Origin: Dermatemys mawii
Taxonomy: Eukaryota; Chordata; Testudines; Dermatemydidae
Assembly: GCA_007922305.1 (NCBI GenBank)
Contig: ML677374.1
Location: 13,697,511-13,761,510, forward strand
Length of the DNA stretch: 64,000 nt
Direction: 5' to 3'
Shown here: positions 1 through 12,906 of the stretch, piece after piece
How positions within the stretch are numbered: the stretch's first letter is position 1
Layout of the letters: each line of letters begins with the position of its first letter
Translations under genes and position numbers: made by a program
The notes under the pieces: model-generated
The model's database searches: none
What the model was told of the DNA's origin: nothing
Seen by the model: the letters and a program-made list of their open reading frames with translations, nothing else

Positions 1-2120
1 TCAATCAAGAGGTTTTTGCCATTAAGTAAGCAGCCTCTCCCACCAGGATACATCTCAAGTGGGATAAGATGGGAGGGATGTTGCTGTCTTGGGGGGAGCA
101 GCCTAAACCCAGGGAGATTATCTCTGGCTCTTGTGTAGAGGAGAGTGTGTTACCTGTTCCAGTCGTTTGATCCCTAGCTGCTGTCTGAGGTACAAAGTAG
201 CTTTTCCCCGCCATCTCCATCTACAGCTGGCCAGGAGGTTGACAGTAAGCTACTGCAATACATTCTAGGCAGGGCCACACCTCAGATCCATTCCGAGCCT
301 GAAGCTGGCACAGAACAGAGCAGCCTGTTTGCCTTCAGGGGCATCCGACGGGACATGCATGGCACAGAAGCTTTGATTCTCGACCACCTTCTGCTTTGCA
401 TTCTCCTCATCGTGAGCCACGCCGAGAGAGTGCAAAGCCCTGACACCAGGCCCCTTATCTACCCCAGCAGCCGATGGGTGTCAGGAGGGTGTTTATGGGA
501 TGCAGTTTTGTCAGCCCAAGTGTTTGAAAATCATCAGATTAAAAAAAAAAACATTTGGTCCTTTTGATTTGCCTTTGGGATTTTTGAGCCTTTTTCTAGC
601 AGCACAAGTAGCTATATGTGAGATGTTTGCTATGCATTCAAGGGGTGTGTTGCTCTCCCCGCACTAAAGAGCTCAGAACCGAAGGACGTAGTAATACCGA
701 TATCGGTTTGTAGTGTAGACCTGGCTTTGTAGTGAAGACTGTAAGTGCTCTGAGGCTGCAACTGTACCTTGGTTTGGACAGTCCCAGTCACAACAGGGCA
801 CTGATACTGACTGACCCAATCTTCTGGTCCCACTTGGTTTTTATTCCTTAAAAAAAAAGATACGGGATTTTCTGCTCCCCTGCTGCTGTTCAAACTTTGT
901 GACTGTGCGTTAGATCACCACTACCAACCACGCTCAGGTCCAGACTCCTCCTTTTCTTCTCTAAGCACATGCCTACCTCTTCTGAGTCAGCTTTGCTGCT
1001 GCTGTTACTGCTCCACGTTCTCCATCGGAGTCCTGGGCAACCCAACAAACACCACAATTGGTCATCAGCAGAACTGATGGTTCCCAGAGTGCTGTCTGGT
1101 CCTCAGAGGAAACTGGGAAAGAAGAAATCTACTTTTCTCTCATCTCTACCCATCCTGATAATTTTTAGGGGCTGTGTGCAGCAGAGGCAACCTTTTCAGA
1201 TGGAAACATGATTCTCAAGTGGATGCTGTGTTAAGAATAATAAATTAATACAAGGAGTTTTCAGCTTTGGTGCCCACATCTGGCTAGTCTGCTTGGGTGG
1301 CCTTTTCCACCCCACCTTCCGCACCTATCACCTTCTCCTTTTGCCTCCCTCCGAAATTCTTGCTCCTTTCGTCTTGCGTTCCATCACTAATCTCTGCTTC
1401 AGGATCATCCTCCTCCCTTTTCATGTAAAAAAATTTAAAAAAAAAATAATCAAGCACAAAACAATGAGGGCATGAAACAGAGACTGGAATTCATTTCCTT
1501 CATAAAAACACTTTTTCTTGCTTTCTCACTGTCAATCCTGCCTTCGGGGTCTGTTGTATTTTCTCGGGAAGTTAGATTGCAAGAGACTGGGCTTTGAGAG
1601 CTCACCCATTGACTTGCCAGCAGAGCGCCATGCATATGATTGGTGCTACTGATGTGATTTTTTTCCATGGTCACATAGCAGGTCACTGGCAGAGCCAGTA
1701 TTATTATTTTGCGTACAGTATTAGAAAAAGTAAAGAGCAGAGAGGTTAAAGAACTTGTCTGAGGTCACAAAGCAAGTCAGTGGCAGGATCATAGCATAGG
1801 AGATTCTGACCTATGTCTAAATTCATTTTCCCTAGACACGTGGGTGAGCTAACATGAATCCTGCTTCAGAATGATTTGTTAAAGAGACAGAGGAGGGGTA
1901 GCAATTCTTCTAAAAACATTAAGGGTTTTATCCTACCATCAAAACATATCTTCAGCTCTCTTTCAGTCATAGCCAAAACCTTCCATTCTCTTCAGATCAG
2001 CAGCATTAGTTGTAAAAGCCGTAGATTTGCATTCACAGCTCAGATAAAGGTGGTGCACAGGTTGAACTACAAGGTCAGAGACCTTTTCCTGGATGACATT
2101 TCCATCCTGTCTGATGGCTC
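1..2120. other. Intergenic, no gene seen
   Basis: I recognise only a degraded MIR-like piece near 1715-1835. Open frames are short and unconvincing. Position 1 is not a feature boundary. Confidence 0.6.
1715..1835 (-). mobile_element. MIR-like SINE fragment, reverse
   Basis: CAGAGAGGTTAAAGAACTTG then TCTGAGGTCACAAAGCAAGTCA and TGGCAGGATC is the reverse complement of the MIR-type central block. Truncated and diverged. Confidence 0.55.
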
Positions 2121-2135
2121 ACATGTCTTTCAAAA

Positions 2136-2292
2136 GTGACAAAGGGTCCTGTGGCACCTTATAGACTAACAGACACATTGGAGCATAAGCTTTCGTGGGT
2201 GAATACCCACTTCGTCATCACTGTTCATCTATAAAGTGCCACAGGACTCTGTTGCTTTAGCAGATCCAGACTAACACAGCTACCCCTCTGAT
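2136..2292 (+). mobile_element. Short turtle-type retroposon with inverted 5' part
   Basis: The right part (about 2230-2292) reads GTGCCACAGGACTCTGTTGC ... CTAACACAGCTACCCCTCTG in forward orientation. The left part (2136-2221) is the same family in reverse (GGTCCTGTGGCACCTTATAG ... TTTCGTGGGTGAATACCCAC). Both are enclosed by ACATGTCTTTCAAA (2121-2134) and ACATGTCTTTGAAA (2293-2306), a 14-bp target duplication with one mismatch. I recall the family as high-copy in turtles. Confidence 0.75.
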
Positions 2293-2306
2293 ACATGTCT
2301 TTGAAA

Positions 2307-4654
2307 GACATTGCAAGACAGCTAGAAAGCCATGAGGAAACCCAGTCATTGTCACAGGTAGATGCTTTACTGGGGCACTGTATCCAGTAAGGGACAGATC
2401 TTCAAAAGCAAGTTTCAGGCTCCTGAGATCACCTGTCATAATTGTGAACAGCCTAATGCAAATCTCTAAGACCCAGCAGATCTTGTTGCTCCCACTCTTT
2501 AACATTACACTAAGGCTACTTCTGAATACATCTCATCTCTTACCAGCTGTGTCCAGCTGGTCTACTTCACTACAGTTGCCAGAAACCCTGTTCAGAAGAT
2601 GGAAATTCAATGTTTGTAACCAGGATCAATTTGCATGGGCCGTTAGGTCTGCCCAGGGTCCCACTGAAGCCACCAGGACTCGGCAGGATCTTAAGGGACA
2701 AAATGATTCAGATCAAGATTTTCACATGTGACTTGTGATTTTGGGTGCCCAGCTCAAGCCACCTTTAAGGTCCTGGTTTTCTGAATGGACTGAGCATCCT
2801 CCTTCTAGAAATAGGACCCCTTAAGCTGTCTTAAGTTGGGTCCTCCCCACTCCCCTCCAAAAAAAACCCACGAGTCACTTCTGAAAATTGTGCCATCTTA
2901 GGTTCTTGCAGTTGGATCTGCAAAGGCAGACCTCTGAATAGATTTGCATCAGGCTTTAGTGCAGGATTGGCCCCAACATTGCCCCCACTCCGTCCCCTGG
3001 ACTCCCTCCCCATGAGTAGGTTTTTTTAGCATCATTTGGAATGCTCTTTAGATAATCACAAATGGGAGAGGAAGAACAGAACAGAACAGAGCACATCTAG
3101 TGGGACTAATTCCTGGCGGGTGTAGCACCATTCACACTAATGGCTTATAAGGAAGTATATCACCTAGAATGAGAAATCTGAAGCCAGGAGTGTGAATGTT
3201 CATATAAGGCTGGGAGAAGAACACTGTACAGCACAAAGATGGCTGCTACCCATAAGCTCTAATTACAATATGAAGTGGAAAGGCGAGTGTCTGCATAATG
3301 CAATGAAAGATCTTACTCAGAAGGAAGAAACCAGGGTATCTTTTTGACTAATTATCTTAAAGCCAAGGCAAAAAACAAAATTAATTGAATTAGGTCATCT
3401 AAACATGGGAGCCTAACAAGACAGAGACATCTGCAAAGGGCTTCAAAGCCGTGCTTTATGCTGTTCCTTTCTTGGAATTCCTCCATTAATTCCTTTAATA
3501 TTCCTCCACGGCTTCAGAAATTCACACACTCCTTAGCACATTGGTGTGAGTTAATTGCCCCATCTTAGCTCTGTCTGCCTAAAACAAAAGGCAGTTGGCC
3601 AGGAATGGCTACTGCATGGAACAGTAGTGCCGAGACGACATTTGGACCATTTCCCTTTGCCAGAGAACGTCTTCCAGAGGTGGTCTTGAAAACGGAGAGC
3701 CTGACTTTCGGAGGGGCAGAGTTAGTATTTATTACCTGCATGACAGCACCTGGGAGCACCGCACATGGCCTTGGACCCAGTTGTGGGAGGTGCAGTGTAA
3801 CACAGTAAGGAGGCAGGCCCCGAGAGGACATCAGTCGGATCGGGGGTGCTCTGCACTGCTGAAAAATCAGACTTGTTTTCCATGGACACTGGGGAAACTC
3901 ACATCAGTTTTCATTGTTTTGGTAACTGTAGGGATTTGTCCCAGCGTCCTTAGTCAAAATTTCCATTCCCTGCCACCCACAGTTGTAGAATGTACTGTGT
4001 GCTAATTGGCTGCTTTTCAGCACCCTGCATCCCTGGGGTGTGTTTTGTTATGGAGAAGGTGGTCTTGCCAAAAGCACCTCTAAGTAACCTAAGAGTGCAC
4101 GTCTCATTGAAAGTGGGGTGTCAGAGTCACTTACAGCTGCTTTTGACAAAATCTGACCCATCCTTTTTAATCTGCGCTGCTGAGTCCCATCGTGGGTTTG
4201 CATGACCTTTGCTTCGAAACAGGAATTTAGCTCCACTCATATTAACAGCATTGCTAGAACATTTAGCAATAGGAGGAAAATATTCCTAAGCAAACATTTA
4301 CATACTAGCTAGACAAACAAGAAGGTATTGATAGTCTTGTTATTAAACAAACTCTCCTATGTATTTGATTCATCATCAGGGTAAATATCCTGCAGCATCA
4401 ATACTTTCCTGAGGTTCTTTTAAGAACATCAGCATTTAGAAAGGCACATTACCACAGGACCAACATTTGACCTACCTTTAAACTTGTTCTGTTCTGCACT
4501 GGGAATTCCTCTTCTGCCCTGATTCTGCAGAGACCCAATGAACTCATTGCAGAATTGAGGCCGTAGATTGAAGAATTTTGGGGGCAGGGCCCAGGTCATC
4601 CAATGCATTGGTCACCATGGTTCAAAAGGCGCCCCTGAGCCGGACTGACATCTC
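2307..4654. other. Intergenic, nothing recognised
   Basis: No coding frame, RNA gene or clear repeat is supported here. Confidence 0.55.
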
Positions 4655-4866
4655 TTGGTGTGGCCTAATGGATTGGCATGCAGGAGACAGAGCTTTTTTG
4701 TCAGGCTCTCCTACTGGCCTACTGGGTGATCTTGGGCAAGTCACTTTCTGCTCCATGCCTCAGTTTCCCCATCTATAGAATGGGGATAATGATCTTGACC
4801 TCCTTCGTAAAGCGCTTTGAGATTCATGGATGAAAAGTGCAGTATCAGAGCTAGATATTAGGCACT
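4655..4866 (+). mobile_element. MIR-like CORE-SINE
   Basis: Contains the conserved block TTGGGCAAGTCACTTTCTGC, CCTCAGTTTCCCCATCTATA, GAATGGGGATAATGATCTTG and AAAGCGCTTTGAGATTCATG, ending in AGCTAGATATTA. This is the classic order of an amniote MIR-type tRNA-derived SINE. Confidence 0.82.
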
Positions 4867-5124
4867 ACTCCAATACAACTATTTAATAATGAACCTCTTT
4901 ACATTTATGACATGAAAAGAAACCACTAACTACAAGTTGTGGAAACCATACAAAATAAAGAAGTCAGTGCTTTTCTGTTTTTTTGCTCCCATTGGTGGCT
5001 CTGCTAGAGACACTAATATACAAATGATGTTCCCCGAGCTGTGCTGAAATCATTCATTACATAAAAGGACTTCTCATGACTCTGGTGCTATATACAGCAA
5101 GTAGATATTAAAAAACATCCTTAT

Positions 5125-5390
5125 TATTGTTTGTTATTTATATATCATGATAGAACCTGGAGGTCTCAGCCAAGATCAGAGCCCTGTTGTGCTAAGCTTT
5201 TTGTACACACATAGTATGAAACTGTCCCTTGCCCTGAGGATCAAACAATTGAAATAGACAAGTTAGATGGGAAGTACTATGACCCTAGAACTGAGGCCCC
5301 GCAAAATTAAGTGACTTGGCCAAGATCAGACAGGACCTGTGTAGCAGAGCTGGGAGTTTAACCCAGAGCTTGGCAAACAGCTAATTTTTC
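5125..5390 (-). mobile_element. SINE with 3' tail, reverse
   Basis: Starts with an AT-rich ATTATTGTTTGTTATTTATA tail. CCTGTTGTGCTAAGC then TGTACACACATAG is the reversed CAGCACCTAGCACA tail. The MIR-type GAGGCCCCGCAAAATTAAGT and CAGAGCTGGGAGTTTAACCC follow. Confidence 0.7.
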
Positions 5391-8300
5391 AGTTTGCTGG
5401 CAGGTTGGGTAAAAGAAAAAAAAATATTCAAATTGGGCTGATGTGATTCCAAATATCTCCCTCCCAGGGCTGGCCTTCCCATGATGGGAACTGAGGCTCC
5501 TGCCTCAGGTGCAAGACTGTGCAGGCGGGCGTGCCACTAGGACCCAGAGTATAAAAAATTGTGTCTGCTGCAGGCGCATATGTATTCTCTCTGCTTTAAC
5601 TGCACAGGGATGGTGAAGCGCTGTGCTGGAGGAAGGAGGGCACAAGAGACCTTTCAAAGTTTTGGCCCCAGCAAGGGGACATAGGGGCATCATTTGACCT
5701 CCCTGTCTCAGGTGCCAAAATGTTGTGGGCTGGTCCAAGAAAAATGCGAGTGACTTGAACAAGGCCATTAAAAATACATTTGCAAATTTGTGTCAAATTT
5801 GGAAATAGTTTTGGATCAACCAAAATGGCATTTTTAACACACACCCCCCGCCCCAAACTTCACGCTACTCCTGAGTCTCAGGCCATTGTCTTAACCACAA
5901 GAGCATCTTTCCTCTGTTTAAATGTCACGTTTGTAACCAGTACACCAGGAGGATGAGCTAGGGAGCTCAGACAATCTCTTGCAATTCTACTTTCTACACA
6001 GAGAACTACCGAACGGTTGCCAAACGCAGTGAGACAAAAGGGTGTGGGCAGGGGCTTTAATTTAGGGTCTGAAATAATCAGCAGGACAAAAACATTGAAC
6101 TGGAAAAATTATTCTTGATAGTGCTGCCTTAATCTGGTTTATCTGTAAAATGAAAGAATTTCCTTGTCACAATGCTAACAAAAGGCAACATAGCCAGAAA
6201 ACAATTATATCCGCATGAAGATTTTTTTTTTAAATAATTTGTTAATTAGTGACTGCTGGGCATCACAAGGATCGTTGTTTTCTCTGATATGCTGATTTAT
6301 TCTGTCTCTCGGCGGAATTTGAGATCATAAAAAAGCTGCTTCTTTAGAACAGGGAATAGGGAAAAAAGTTTTAGTAAGTTCATGAGGAATTTAATTAGAA
6401 TAGTGAGGTTTTTATTCTTCTAGAAAAGGGAGCAGTGTTCTTTTTCTATTGCAGGTTGCTGGTCAAAGTCATCAGCTTGAAACAAAATGGTGTCTCAGTT
6501 ATACACCGAACTCATCAATTCCTTTCTAAACAGACCTGTGGACCTCACCACACTGGATACTAGAGAGGCAAACAGTTGTAAAGGAGGAGGCAAGGTCTGT
6601 AACATGGGCTCCATTTTCCACAGAGCTCAGTCCCCAGGATCAAGGCTGTTTTCACTACAGCTCAACAGACTTTGCTATTGCTGCCAAGGTAGTGGCTCAG
6701 AGGCAGGAGAATAAAACCCACAGAGGACAGCTACACTGCAAAAAGAAAGACCCACAGCAGCAAGTCTCAGAGCTCGGGGCAACTCAGGCTTGCGGGCCTC
6801 ACGCTATGGGGCTAAAAATAGCAGGATAGACATTCAGGCATGGGGCTGAGTCTGGGGGTGGAGGGGAAAGGGTCTCGGAGCTCAGGGTCCAGCCCAAAGG
6901 GGAACATCTACACTGCAAGGTTAGCTCTGGAGCTGAAGCCCAAGTCAACTTTGAACATCAGGCTCTCAGACTAGGAACAGCGTTTGTAGTTATTCCTTGC
7001 TAAGGAGATTACATTCCCAGGGCTATCAACTCTCCTAGCTCAGGACACGTTGATCTCAAGCCAGGAAAGGATTCACTCTCCATCAACAGTCAATGCAAAA
7101 TGAGTCACAGTTTAGAAACAGGAGCCAAGAGCTCCTGCATTTGTCGCCAGGCTCCGAGACAAACCAACCCTGCGGCCTTGGCCAAGTTACCCAGCCTGCA
7201 TTCCCTTGTCTCTCTACTGGAGAGAGTACCTATCTCCCTGGGTGTGAGGATTCGTCAGCAGCACAGATAACGGCTCCAGAGGAGAGCTTTTGGAAGATCT
7301 TCTGAAGCATCCAGCCCCTTCAAAACACTAGGCAGGATTGGTCAATGGCCTGTCGCCAGGTAGCAGCCCCTGTGTTCTTACGGAACAAACCAGGCCAGGG
7401 TAGAACGAAACATGGAGGAGCCATGTGATTTTAAGTCAGTCACTTCACCAATCCCCGCCCAGGGCATGGAAAGATGCGAAAACCCTGTTGTGCCAGTGCA
7501 CTGAGACAAGTGCTATTTCCTACCTGCTTCTCTTGGGCCACTCCAGGAAGCTGCTGCGCCTAGTGGGTCTTGCGAGACTGAAAGCATTGTAGCTGGGAAT
7601 GTGCATCTGTGAAGGAGTCAGAGTGCTCGCTAGGAACCACATCCCCATCTTAGCCTCTGGGAAGAACGGCTGGGCCTTAGATAATCTCTCCCTGCCATTC
7701 AAACCTGCCACCCCGCTCCCTGCGGAGCCTTTCTAACACAGAGAACTTCAGCAAATGCCATTCCTACCTATACAACTCGGACCCCACTTCGGCCGTTAGG
7801 GACGTTAGAACCCAGGACCTTCATTCCTAAAAAGCAAGGGGACAAATAGGAAATAGCTCCTGCTGCCTTGCAGGGATACAGCTGTGTTCTTGCTATTGCT
7901 TGAGCTAATAGGAATAACACCCTTCACAGTAGCAGGTTAATTACAGAGGCACCGGTTGCAGTTCCATAGCTGAAGCTTTCTTGAGAGTCGCATTGAAAGT
8001 AGAGGATTCAGCCTCCTTGTTACACAGGAAAAAAATGGAATGTATCCCCCCTTCAAAGTTACAGCCATTCCTGAGTACAGAATGAATTGTCTGGAAAATG
8101 AACAAGGACAGCTGTTAGTTTATTAGTTAAAATTAAAAATGAGCTCTTTTAAGAAATTTAGCAACTGGGTCAACCCTTTTTTATCTCTAATGATCTTAAT
8201 CAAAGAATAGTCTCTTCTAACTCCCCAGCTAGTTAAAACTCACTGAAATCTTGTGCGCAGGCTACATTTTATTTTGTTTTTATTAATGGACTTTTTCCAG

Positions 8301-11300
8301 TTATTCTCCATAACTGAAAGTTTATCCTTCAGCAGAATCATGTTCTTCAGATGATTCCATGGACAAATGTTCTCCTCTGAAATGGCTGCATTTCCTCTGG
8401 ACCTTTGAAAATCACTTTCCCCCTAACCCACACACACAGAGATGTCTTAATCATTGTCATATGGCTACTGCATGGTGTCACACCGAAAGGCATCCGGCCT
8501 GAGGCCCAGAGGCAGAAATTTGCCCGAGGTTGTGACTAGAGATAGACCCAGAAATAAATCTTGGTTCTAAACCCAGCTGAGTTTAGGAGGAGCTTCAATT
8601 TGGCTTTTCCAGTCTCTCTTGCCAAGACAATAGCCAAACAATTCTTACTTCGGGCTGATCTACTCTCTATGCTGCATCTTGGGGCCAGGTTCTCTGCTCA
8701 GTCACAGCCGAGGATCCTCATTGGTCTCAGCTGGTTTGCCTGGCTCTAACCAAACTAGCCGTGCTGGGTTTGAACACACAGGGCAGTTTAAGAGCAAGGC
8801 ATCTACCAAATTCACTGTTGACCCTCATGCTGACATTGTTGCTGGTTTGCCTTCCAACCATCCCATTCCTTGATGTGCCTGTTAAACACTGGTATCGTTT
8901 AGCCCTGGTAATGCTGGCTAGTTGGGTCATGGCTTCTGCCCCATGCTCAACTCCACAGGCAACTCGGCTTCCCATAATCCTTACGCTAGACAAGAAAAGC
9001 CACAATAGCGGCTCCAACAGTTGTCACCTGTGGTCAGAAGTCTGCATGTCTGGTTTCAGCCTGTCCATGCTCAGGAGTTAAGAGTGATGCTAAGAACATA
9101 GCCCCAAGCTCCCAAAATAGTATTTAGATACCAAGCTGGAGACTATTTCTCCCGCCCCTGCCCTGCCCACTTCTGCCTCAGGGAGTTTTCTGCATTGTCA
9201 CACACTAGACAAAGCAGCCAGCTGGCACTGGGATGTGATCAGCAATCTGACTTTCTCACAGGATTAGCAGAGCTTTGCTGGCGTGGTGTTGGCTGATTTG
9301 CTTTTGCATAAAAAGGAGAGAAAAAAAAATAGAAATTATCTCCGTGGCTAAAGCGAGTTGGGTTAATGCTTGTCTGGGCTACAACTGAGAAGAACCCTCT
9401 GCCCGATCCACGGAGGTGCACAGGTTGGCAGACAGCTCTCTTGTAAAAGGGAGTTTGGTCTCTTTCCCAAAGCTTGGTTTGTGGATGCAGAGAAATGCTG
9501 TTGGGCTTTTTTCCTTAATGCACTTAGGATGCTTAAAAACTCTGCAAGAGTCCTCCGAGCCACCCCTACTGCCAGTCGCATGGCTTATATACGAATGCGG
9601 ATCGCAGCTGTGATGCCGGCAGGCTAATGACTGGTTATTGTAAGAGAATCCATCTCGCCGGTGGAGCGGGACCCATTCCTGGGAACAGAACTGCTCCAGC
9701 TAACGGGAAGTTGGGTGGGACGCTGGCTGCAGGTTAAGTCACTGCTGGAGATAGGCTCTCCTCAGAGAGCCTACTGAGGAATATTCTAGCACCAGTCGCC
9801 TCCTGACCAAGGAAGCTCAGTGCAAGCATTTACTCCCACCCGAAAGGAGTGGATCAGCCACTCCACACCTGCAATTTAGGATAGGGATGCTGCCTTTAAT
9901 CACAGCAAGGTCAGGACTCAGCCAGCCTCAGGCAGCTTCTCTCACTCTCCTGTTCACTCTCCTTGCCCTCTGGCCCCCAGTCATGGTGGATGCTGCTGGA
10001 GAGTGAATACAGCATGGCTTAAGCCCAAGATGGCTAAATGTATGCCACCTATGCACTGCAGACAGCTCCTCCCCACTAGAGGTCCCAGGGGTTCACTCCC
10101 CAACAGAGAGGCCCCCAGAAGGAGGATGGCTGCACATGGAGAAGGGAGGGGGGATGCGGTTCGTTCCATTTTGTGCCCTGACCCTACCGCATTCAAAACA
10201 AGGGCAAAGCTCCTTGTGATCCAGGGTCTAATCCAGAGTCCAGACACTGGCTTTCCTCTGCGGCTGGCTCCTACCACACGCCTGTCCCATTTCTGGGTGT
10301 ACGTGCAGAAAGGGGAGATGACTGGATGGTCCGGCAACCTCTTAAAAATTCAAAGACAGGGTAACACCATCTGCACTTGAAGACGTGACTCCAGCTTCCT
10401 GCATTGGAATGTCAGTTGACAGCTTGCTCATCTTATCCATTCCTCTTCTAGGGGCCTCAGTGTGTCGGTGAAGGGGTTAAAGTAATGTCATAAAGATTTC
10501 TTCTCTCTCTCACTACGCCTTGGATATGGGCGGAGGTCAGAACGGTGGTTGACGTTCCATGCGCGTTCTCCTTGGCACTTGTCCACAAAGAAAGAGTGCT
10601 TGGCTGCACCACATGGAGCCTGTCAAGACAATAGGACATATTTCTTTCCAGCGTCGCATCTGCAATGCTTTCCGCATGCTGTCGACACTTTCAATAGGGG
10701 TTCCTCATGGCTGTGATTTATAATCCCAGCAAAAGAAGAAGAATTTGGGGCTGAAAGATTTTTTTTTTAAATGCAACCAAGCAAAATTAGCAAGAAAGAC
10801 CTCCCCAGCGACAGAACAGCTCTGCACTCTTGAACACACTGGGAGTTCGGGGAAATTAGGGATCAGAAAAGGCCCCTCAATTTCACTGCCTGCCACCTTC
10901 CTGGGCTGCCTCCATTTAATCCTTGGCATCTCTAGCTGCACTGCCACCTGTCGCAGTTGCTCAGCTGTTTGAACACTACTGCGCAAATTTCGTTTGTTTT
11001 AGTCCTATGGATACACGTTTTCCTCCACACTGTACTGCATTAACTTGGCTGAATTATTTCCATGCTAATGAGGTCCCTACAGAAACAACACTGCAACTTT
11101 AGGGCACCTAGGAAGATAGATTCATGGAGAACGATGCCATTAGCAGTAAGATTTCAGGGTTTTTTTAAAGTTGCCATCATCTGGAGATTACCTTTGAAAT
11201 GCAGCAAGTTTCTCGTCATCTGACACTAGGGAGGGTGCCTCTGTTCTAAGCAAAAGGATTCTCTCTATTTGCAGTCAGGAACGTAGAAAGCAGGGAGCAC

Positions 11301-12176
11301 GCATGCCATCACCCGATCACGAGCAATTATTTTAAAGAACGGTATTCCTCCTCAGTTTACCTGTGCAGAGCTCGGTCTATCCTGCCAGGTAACTAGGATC
11401 TTCTTGCTTTAACTTCTGCAAAGGACCCATTTCCATACAGCCCGTTTCTCTCAGAATGAGAAGGGGAAAAAAATCTAACGGTCCTGAGCCACGTGAGACG
11501 CCAGCAATGAATGATCTGCATGTTGAAATAGACGGGTGAATAACTCAGAGTGAGCCATTTCTCAACATAAGCAGATAAACCTGCAGGAAAAGCTGCCAAG
11601 GCTCAGCCCCAAAAGTGCTGCTTTGCCTTATGAGCCAGCCCCGGGTGTCATGGGAGTCGCATCCTGAGATCCTTTGGAACGTCAGCTTATAACCAAGGGA
11701 GCTGGATCATTACCCCACTTTAAATCCCCCAGATACCAGAGTCAATCTGGGGGATAAGGCAGGAGAGCAGATTAAGAGCCCGATGCTAACTCTGTAAATG
11801 GGATACCGGCGCGAGACGAAAGAGGCAAACTGAACGCCAGACAATGGGGGAAGCAGTCTTGGCATTTACAAACTTACAATACTTCGCACATTTCTAAAGC
11901 ACCTTCTGCCTGAGACTCTCCGAGGCATTGACAATGGCTCAGACATTAGGAGTCACGTCTCCCCTTGCATGAGCAATCCGGTTCCCAAAGGAAAGCAAAG
12001 CATGGAGAGGCAGAGTCAAGTGGCCTCTAATTTTGGGTGCCCAACTTGAGACACTTGAGCCTGGTTTCCAGAAGTGCTGAGCACCTGCGACTTTAGCTCC
12101 AGTCCATAGCTGCTGCGGGGTTCAGTTCCTCGGAACGATCAGACCCAGAGCATCTCAAGCTGAACATGCACAGAAC
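5391..12176. other. Intergenic, mostly unrecognised
   Basis: Apart from a degraded MITE (6725-6960) and MIR-like phrases near 7170-7250, I see no gene or repeat. AT-rich stretches at 6100-6430, 8090-8440 and 10980-11130 are non-repetitive to my eye and could hold conserved non-coding elements. Confidence 0.5.
6725..6960. mobile_element. Degraded MITE, same type as 56665
   Basis: ACAGCTACACTGCAAAAAG at the left and CATCTACACTGCAAGGTTAG near the right, with GC-rich TCTCGGAGCTCAGGGTCCAG between, resemble the palindromic MITE family. Diverged, with approximate boundaries. Confidence 0.45.
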
Positions 12177-12846
12177 CATAGAATATCAGGGCTGGAAGGA
12201 ACCTCAGGAGGTGTCTATTCCAACCCCCTGGTCAAAGCAGGACCAACCCCACACTAAATCATCCCAGCCAGGGCTTTGTCAAGCGGGGCCTTAGAAACCT
12301 CTAAGGAAGGAGATTCCAGCACTTCCCTAGGTAACTCATTCCAGTGCTTCACCATCACCACCCTCCCAATGAAAAAGTTTTTCCTAATATCCAACCTAAA
12401 CCTCTCCCACTGCAACTTGAGACCATTACTCCTTGTTCAGTCGACTGCCACCCCTGAGAACAGTCTAGATCCATCCTCTTTGGAACCCCCTTTCAGGTAG
12501 TTGAAAGCAGCTATCAAATCCCCCCTCACTCTTCTCCTCTGCAGACTAAACAATCCCAGTTCCCTCAGCCTCTCCTTGTAAGTCATGAGCTCCAGCCCCC
12601 TCATCATTTTTGTTGCCCTCCGCTCGACTCTTTCCAATTTATCCACATCCTTCTTGTAGTGTGGGGCCCAAAACTGGACACCGTACTCCAGATGAGGCCT
12701 CACCAATGCCGAACAGAGGGGAATGATCATGTCCCTTCATCTGCTGGCAATGCCCCTACTTATACAACCCAAAATGCCATTAGCCTTCTTGTCTATGTTG
12801 ACTTATATCAAGCTTCTGGTCCACTGTAACCCCTAGGTCCTTTTCC
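12177..12846 (-). mobile_element. CR1 LINE 3' end, minus strand
   Basis: The 3' UTR signature ATAGAATATCAGGGCTGGAA lies at 12178 on the plus strand. The minus frame at 12730-12437 encodes the CR1 ORF2 C-terminus ([33 protein letters not shown]). The upstream remainder matches the usual CR1 sequence up to about 12846, where the copy is truncated. No intact reverse transcriptase is present. Confidence 0.93.
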
Positions 12847-12854
12847 TAGACGCT

Positions 12855-12906
12855 CCATCTCAGGGGCATTTTGAACTGAGGCATGCCATCTCAGGGGCAT
12901 TTTGAA
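12855..12906. repeat. 21-bp direct repeat
   Basis: CCATCTCAGGGGCATTTTGA plus one base, at 12855-12875 and again at 12886-12906, just beyond the truncated CR1 end. Confidence 0.85.
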
